Source: Gammaproteobacteria bacterium (GTDB lineage Bacteria > Pseudomonadota > Gammaproteobacteria > J113). From it: DNA of 17,907 bases. The notes beneath the pieces were generated by a model, which was not told the DNA's origin, ran no database searches, and saw nothing but the letters and a program-made list of their open reading frames with translations. The stretch covers positions 1 through 17,907 of the forward strand of contig RFJX01000040.1 in the NCBI GenBank assembly GCA_003694425.1, given 5' to 3'. The stretch's first letter is position 1; every line of letters begins with the position of its first letter. The position numbers were made by a program, and so were the translations under genes. Shown here piece after piece: positions 14,603-17,907 of this stretch.

Positions 14603-15232
14603 TCAGGGGGCCGGAGCGGCCATGCTCTCCCCGCCGGAGCCGGTGGCAGGACCGCACCGGGAGGCGAGCCGCTCGCCCAGGTCGAGCAGCCGCTCCAGGG
14701 CGCGCCGGCTCCGCCGGTATCCCGGAGACTCGTCGCACAGCCAGGTGAGGAACACCGAAAGATAGATGGCGGTCAGGGCGCTCTCCTCCACCGCCCGGCG
14801 CAGCCAGGCATGGCGGATCCCCGCCGCTTCCCGCCACCACTGCACCGTGCGGCTGATCCGCCAGAGCCCGGCGATCTGCATGTGCAGGTGTCCGGGTTCC
14901 AGCTGGTTCAGGATCATCTGCCGGGTCACCCTGCGATGCGGCGCGAGGGCGTCCAGCCAGGCCAGGAGCAGTCTTTCCAGGCGCCGCCGCACCGGAAGCT
15001 CGTGGAAACCCGGCTCCTCGCTCTCGCGCAGCATGGCGGCATCGGCCCGGTCGAACCAGGCATCGACCAGCTCCTCCTTCTCCCTGAAGTGGCGGCGGAT
15101 CCCTTCCAGTCCGATCCCCAGGCTGCGGGCCACTTCATGGAGGCGCAGGGGTTCCCAGCCCTCCCGCTCGGCCAGCTCCAGCGCGGCATCGAGGATGCGC
15201 TCACGTTCGATGTTGCTGTCGTGCTGATTCAT
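14603..15232 (-). CDS. TetR-family transcriptional regulator
   Basis: The 209-residue protein has a TetR N-terminal helix-turn-helix at about 8-55, 'RERILDAALELAEREGWEPLRLHEVARSLGIGLEGIRRHF', split here as 'RERILDAALELAEREG' followed by the HTH 'VARSLGIGLEGIRRHFREKEEL'. A helical ligand or dimer domain, not assignable to a ligand, follows. It is likely a repressor that controls its own operon with the YdjM-type hydrolase, and possibly the divergent antiporter. The start is ATG at 15232 with only a weak ribosome site. A small dyad lies 25 bp upstream. Confidence 0.93.
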   Translation of the reverse strand: MNQHDSNIERERILDAALELAEREGWEPLRLHEVARSLGIGLEGIRRHFREKEELVDAWFDRADAAMLRESEEPGFHELPVRRRLERLLLAWLDALAPHRRVTRQMILNQLEPGHLHMQIAGLWRISRTVQWWREAAGIRHAWLRRAVEESALTAIYLSVFLTWLCDESPGYRRSRRALERLLDLGERLASRCGPATGSGGESMAAPAP

Positions 15233-15256
15233 CGGGCAGGACCCTGACCGGTAATC

Positions 15257-15270
15257 CGTGGGTATCCACG
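15257..15270. promoter_or_regulatory. Candidate TetR operator dyad
   Basis: CGTGG-GTAT-CCACG has perfect 5-bp arms with a 4-bp spacer in the 145-bp gap between the divergent tetR-type and antiporter genes. A looser pair GGGAC (15272-15276) and GTCCC (15290-15294) lies beside it. Position fits a TetR operator; no sequence match to a known one is claimed. Confidence 0.4.
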
Positions 15271-15343
15271 CGGGACTCCGGAGATGGACGTCCCGGCGCC
15301 ATATTCCTCAACCCAAGCATAGACCACCACCGCTGCAAAAGAC

Positions 15344-15349
15344 GATAAT
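15344..15349 (+). promoter_or_regulatory. Possible -10 box for the antiporter gene
   Basis: GATAAT at 15344-15349 is a good -10 match, but the -35 region (AGACCA, 17 bp upstream) is poor. Transcription from it would start near 15356, which supports the ATG at 15378 over the ATG at 15348. Confidence 0.3.
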
Positions 15350-15377
15350 GTCGCGGCCACAGGCCCCGAGGGGAACG

Positions 15378-16586
15378 ATGGACACCTCCCAGTTCTTTTT
15401 CACCCTGCTCCTCATCCTCGTCGGAGCCCGGCTCCTGGCCGAACTGGCGGTCCGCCTCCAGGCCCCCGCGGTGATAGGGGAACTGCTCGCGGGAGTCCTG
15501 CTGGGGCCGAGTCTGCTGGGCTGGGTTGAACCGGAGCCGGCCATTCGCCTGCTGGCGGAGATCGGCATCATCCTGCTCCTGTTCGAGGTCGGGCTGGACA
15601 CCGATGTGCGGCGCCTGGGCCACACCGGACTGCAGTCCGCCATCGTCGCACTGACCGGTTTCTTTGCACCCCTCCTGGCGGGGGCGGCCCTCGCCTGGTG
15701 GGTCTTCGGCCTGTCGCCACTGGTCTCGCTGTTCATCGGCGGGACCCTGACCGCCACCAGCATCGGCATCACGGTCCGCGTACTCGGCGATCTGGGAAGG
15801 CAGCGTTCCAGGGAGGGGCAGATCGTGCTGGGGGCCGCGGTGCTGGACGACGTGCTCGGAGTGGTGCTCCTCGCCCTGCTCTACGAATTCGTGGTGAGCG
15901 GGGAGGTGAGCCTGGCCAACGCCGGCAGGGTGCTGGCGTTCATCTGCGCCTTCTTCCTGCTGGCGCCGGTCGCCGCCAGGGCCATGTCCCTGCTGATCAA
16001 GCGCCATGAGGGGCAGACCAGCATCCCCGGCCTGATCCCGACCGCCATCGTCTCGCTGGTGCTGTTCTTCGCCTGGCTCTCACACGCCGTGGGGGCGCCG
16101 GAACTGCTTGGCGGGTTCGCCGCCGGGCTGGCCCTGTCGAGGCGGTTCTTCCTGCCCTTCGGGATCGCCCTGCACACGGACGAGTCCTTCTCGCAGCGGA
16201 TCGAGCAGCAGATGTTCCCCATCATCCGGCTGTTCACCCCGATCTTCTTCGTCACCGTGGGACTGTCGCTGAATCTGCAGGCGGTGGACTGGACCTCGCC
16301 CTTCATCTGGAGCTTCTCGCTGCTGATGCTGCTGGCAGCCGTGGTGACCAAGCTGCTCGGCGCCGTGCTCCTGCCGGAGCCGCCATGGCGGCGCTGGATG
16401 ATCGGAACGGCCATGGTACCCCGCGGCGAGGTCGGCCTGATCTTCGCCGAGCTGGGGCGGGTCAACGGCCTGTTCACCGACGCGGTCTATGCCGGGCTGA
16501 TCATCGTCATCGCCCTGACCACCCTCGTCCCGCCCTTCGTCATGAAGGCCTGGTACGCGCGCGCAGCGATGCGGCCCCGGTCCTGA
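15378..16586 (+). CDS. CPA2-family cation:proton antiporter
   Basis: The 402-residue protein has about 12-13 hydrophobic helices and the Na+/H+ exchanger fold. Marks include 'LQAPAVIGELLAGVLLGPSLLG', 'LLLFEVGLDTDVRRLG', 'TATSIGITVRVLGDLG', the buried pair in 'AVLDDVLGVVLLAL', and 'GTAMVPRGEVGLIFAELG'. It lacks the cytoplasmic RCK/TrkA-N domain found in KefB/KefC, so it is a stand-alone exchanger of the NapA/NhaS3/GerN type. It probably exports Na+ or K+ in exchange for protons; ion choice cannot be read. The start at 15378 has a GAGGGG site. The gene is divergent from the TetR-type regulator and converges on a csp gene. Confidence 0.95.
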   Translation: MDTSQFFFTLLLILVGARLLAELAVRLQAPAVIGELLAGVLLGPSLLGWVEPEPAIRLLAEIGIILLLFEVGLDTDVRRLGHTGLQSAIVALTGFFAPLLAGAALAWWVFGLSPLVSLFIGGTLTATSIGITVRVLGDLGRQRSREGQIVLGAAVLDDVLGVVLLALLYEFVVSGEVSLANAGRVLAFICAFFLLAPVAARAMSLLIKRHEGQTSIPGLIPTAIVSLVLFFAWLSHAVGAPELLGGFAAGLALSRRFFLPFGIALHTDESFSQRIEQQMFPIIRLFTPIFFVTVGLSLNLQAVDWTSPFIWSFSLLMLLAAVVTKLLGAVLLPEPPWRRWMIGTAMVPRGEVGLIFAELGRVNGLFTDAVYAGLIIVIALTTLVPPFVMKAWYARAAMRPRS

Positions 16587-16614
16587 GGCCGCATCGGTGG
16601 AGCTGCTTGTCCAT

Positions 16615-16637
16615 CGCCGCGGGTCGTCGCCGCGGCG
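16615..16637. terminator. Bidirectional terminator-like hairpin
   Basis: An 8-bp perfect stem CGCCGCGG/CCGCGGCG with a 7-nt loop lies in the 56-bp gap between the convergent antiporter and csp genes. No U-tract follows on either side, so function as a terminator is uncertain. Confidence 0.45.
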
Positions 16638-16642
16638 TGCGG

Positions 16643-16852
16643 TTACAGTGGGGTGACGTCCGAGGCCTGCAGACCCTTGGGACCTTCGCTCACCGTCATG
16701 GTGACCTTCTGGCCCTCACGCAGGGACCTGCGTCCGCTTCCGTTGATGGCGGAGTAGTGCACGAACACATCCTTGCCGTTTTCCTGCTCGATGAAGCCGA
16801 ATCCCTTCTCATCGTTGAACCACTTGACGGTTCCGGTAACTTGTTCAGACAT
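16643..16852 (-). CDS. CspA-family cold-shock protein, second copy
   Basis: The 69-residue cold-shock domain protein closely resembles the product of the csp gene at 13041-13250: [16 protein letters not shown] with RNP1 KGFGFI (16-21), RNP2 VFVHY (29-33) and final [10 protein letters not shown]. Differences cluster in the C-half. It binds single-stranded nucleic acid in the cytoplasm. In contrast with the other copy, it has a clear promoter 39-67 bp upstream and a short predicted leader (about 32 nt), so the two copies are probably controlled differently. Confidence 0.98.
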   Translation of the reverse strand: MSEQVTGTVKWFNDEKGFGFIEQENGKDVFVHYSAINGSGRRSLREGQKVTMTVSEGPKGLQASDVTPL

Positions 16853-16890
16853 CTGTATTCTCTTGCAAATCGGCACGAGCGCCGGAGCCA

Positions 16891-16919
16891 ATCATAGCAG
16901 ACCGGTGCGCGCAGCCCAA
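16891..16919 (-). promoter_or_regulatory. Promoter of the second csp gene
   Basis: On the minus strand TTGGGC (16914-16919) is followed after 17 bp by TATGAT (16891-16896), preceded by TG as an extended -10 (TGCTATGAT). The predicted start is near 16884. It overlaps the downstream-side flank of the glycosyltransferase stop codon by position only. Confidence 0.65.
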
Positions 16920-16925
16920 TGCCCT

Positions 16926-17907
16926 TCACGCGCCGGTCAACCGTTCATAGAGGTCCCGGTATCGCTCCAGGATCACCTCGACCGAGAACTCCTCTTCCAG
17001 CCGCCGGAACCCGGCCTCCACCAACCCCTCACGCAGGGCCTCTTCACCGAGCAGATCGGCGATGGCCCGTGCCAGTGCGGGGGGCCGATCCACCGGCACC
17101 AGCATTCCATCCCGGCCCGGCCGGATGAGCTCCGAAGGGCCCTGGCTGGCGCAGGCGAGCACCGGGACGCGGTTGCCCCAGGCCTCCAGTATGACGTTAC
17201 CCAGCGGCTCGTGGCGGGAGGGACAGACGAACAGGTCGGCCACCTGATACCAGGGGGCGGGTTCCGGGTTCCACCCGGGCCATGTGAGCCTCTGCTCGAG
17301 CCCCAGCCGGCGCCCGGCCTCCCGCAGTTCCGTCCCCAGCGGCCCCTCCCCGGCGATGACCATGTGCCAGGGCCGTCCGGCGATCGTCTCCGGCAACCTG
17401 GACAGGGCTTCGAGCAGGGTGTCGAAGCCCTTGTTGGGATGGAGGCGGCCGAGGGCGAAGATCATCCAGGCCCCCTCCGGCACGCCCAGCCCCCTGCGCA
17501 ACACCGCCCGTTGCTCCCCGGTCAGCGGGGGAGGCGGGCGATAGAAGTTGCCGATATGGAAGACCCGGGAGGCGGGCAGCCCGGCTGCCAGCAGGTGGTC
17601 ACAGATCCCACGGGTGTTGCCGATCCAGGCGTGGGCATGGCGATAACCCTTCACGTCGTAATAGCCTCCCAGCCGGGCGACGTGCACCACCCGCCGCGAC
17701 GGCAGCCGCAGCAGCCGGGTGGCGCGCCCCATCCAGGTCTGGACGAGCGGGACGCCCCCGGAGAGGGCGAGACGGCGCAGGCGCCGCCGCGCAGCCAGGT
17801 CCCAGAGACCGCGCATCGGCACCCGCAGGACCGGAACCCGCCCCTCCAGCATCGCCTCCAGCGGGCTGCCCGGTGGCAGCACCGCGGTCACCGGCCACCC
17901 CCTTCCC
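16926..17907 (-). CDS. GT4-type glycosyltransferase, 5' end cut by window
   Basis: The visible 327 residues are the greater part of a GT-B fold, GT4-family glycosyltransferase. The frame is still open at the window edge: reading upstream of the GTG at 17891 gives GRGWP before VTAVLPPGSPLEAML, so the start lies outside. Marks of the C-terminal nucleotide-sugar domain are 'IFALGRLHPNKGFDTLLEAL', 'MVIAGEGPLGTELREAGRRLGL', and 'DLFVCPSRHEPLGNVILEAWGNRVPVLAC' (here given in part: 'CPSRHEPLGNVILEAWG'), the E-x7-E-type donor site. It would transfer sugars from NDP-sugar donors to envelope glycans or LPS at the inner membrane. Acceptor and neighbours are outside the window. Confidence 0.93.
   Translation of the reverse strand, partial: GRGWPVTAVLPPGSPLEAMLEGRVPVLRVPMRGLWDLAARRRLRRLALSGGVPLVQTWMGRATRLLRLPSRRVVHVARLGGYYDVKGYRHAHAWIGNTRGICDHLLAAGLPASRVFHIGNFYRPPPPLTGEQRAVLRRGLGVPEGAWMIFALGRLHPNKGFDTLLEALSRLPETIAGRPWHMVIAGEGPLGTELREAGRRLGLEQRLTWPGWNPEPAPWYQVADLFVCPSRHEPLGNVILEAWGNRVPVLACASQGPSELIRPGRDGMLVPVDRPPALARAIADLLGEEALREGLVEAGFRRLEEEFSVEVILERYRDLYERLTGA

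Overview
The window is GC-rich chromosomal DNA from a gammaproteobacterium. The close E. coli-type L28 and L33 proteins, a CpxP/CpxR/CpxA-type module with a canonical CpxR box, CspA-type cold-shock proteins, DUF3365, SIMPL and cytochrome b561 genes all fit that class. The high GC, short intergenic gaps and Fae-like gene suggest a Chromatiales or Ectothiorhodospiraceae-like lineage, but that placement is inference. I see no rRNA, tRNA, insertion sequence, prophage or CRISPR array.

Layout. Positions 1-80 hold an AT-richer heptanucleotide tandem array that touches the 3' end of a two-gene minus-strand unit (DUF1232/YkvA and a DUF2007-zinc ribbon protein). A plus-strand group follows: dtd, a coiled-coil lipoprotein and a DUF547 protein. 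It runs tail to tail into a minus-strand pair (a large lipoprotein of unknown function and a START-like SRPBCC protein). A TatD-type metal hydrolase follows and converges on a cytochrome b561.

The best-defined system is at 5813-9274. A Spy/CpxP-family periplasmic protein (minus strand, followed by the cytochrome b561 gene) is divergent from a response regulator and sensor kinase (plus strand). A perfect GTAAA-N5-GTAAA CpxR box lies in the gap. The kinase sensor domain and the cytochrome loop both carry acidic, histidine-bearing segments, which hints at a metal- or envelope-stress circuit that includes a membrane cytochrome. A glyoxalase II-like MBL hydrolase converges on the kinase gene.

At 10014-11948 three plus-strand genes lie together: a SIMPL-domain exported protein, a CxxCH DUF3365 cytochrome-like protein and a formaldehyde-activating-enzyme (Fae) homologue that appears to lack the family's active-site histidine. 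rpmB-rpmG follow with a clear promoter and a strong terminator. Then comes a cold-shock-like locus on the minus strand (an RRM protein and a CspA-type protein with hairpins between them), preceded by a 307-bp gene-free stretch holding a nested inverted repeat. A YdjM-type membrane hydrolase (TTG start) and a TetR regulator form an operon divergent from a CPA2 cation:proton antiporter. A second CspA-type gene and the 3' part of a GT4 glycosyltransferase, cut by the window end, complete the window.

Three convergent gene pairs overlap at their 3' ends by 20 to 40 bp, and several start codons are GTG or TTG in stop/start overlaps. All family assignments come from reading motifs by eye. No database search was run.
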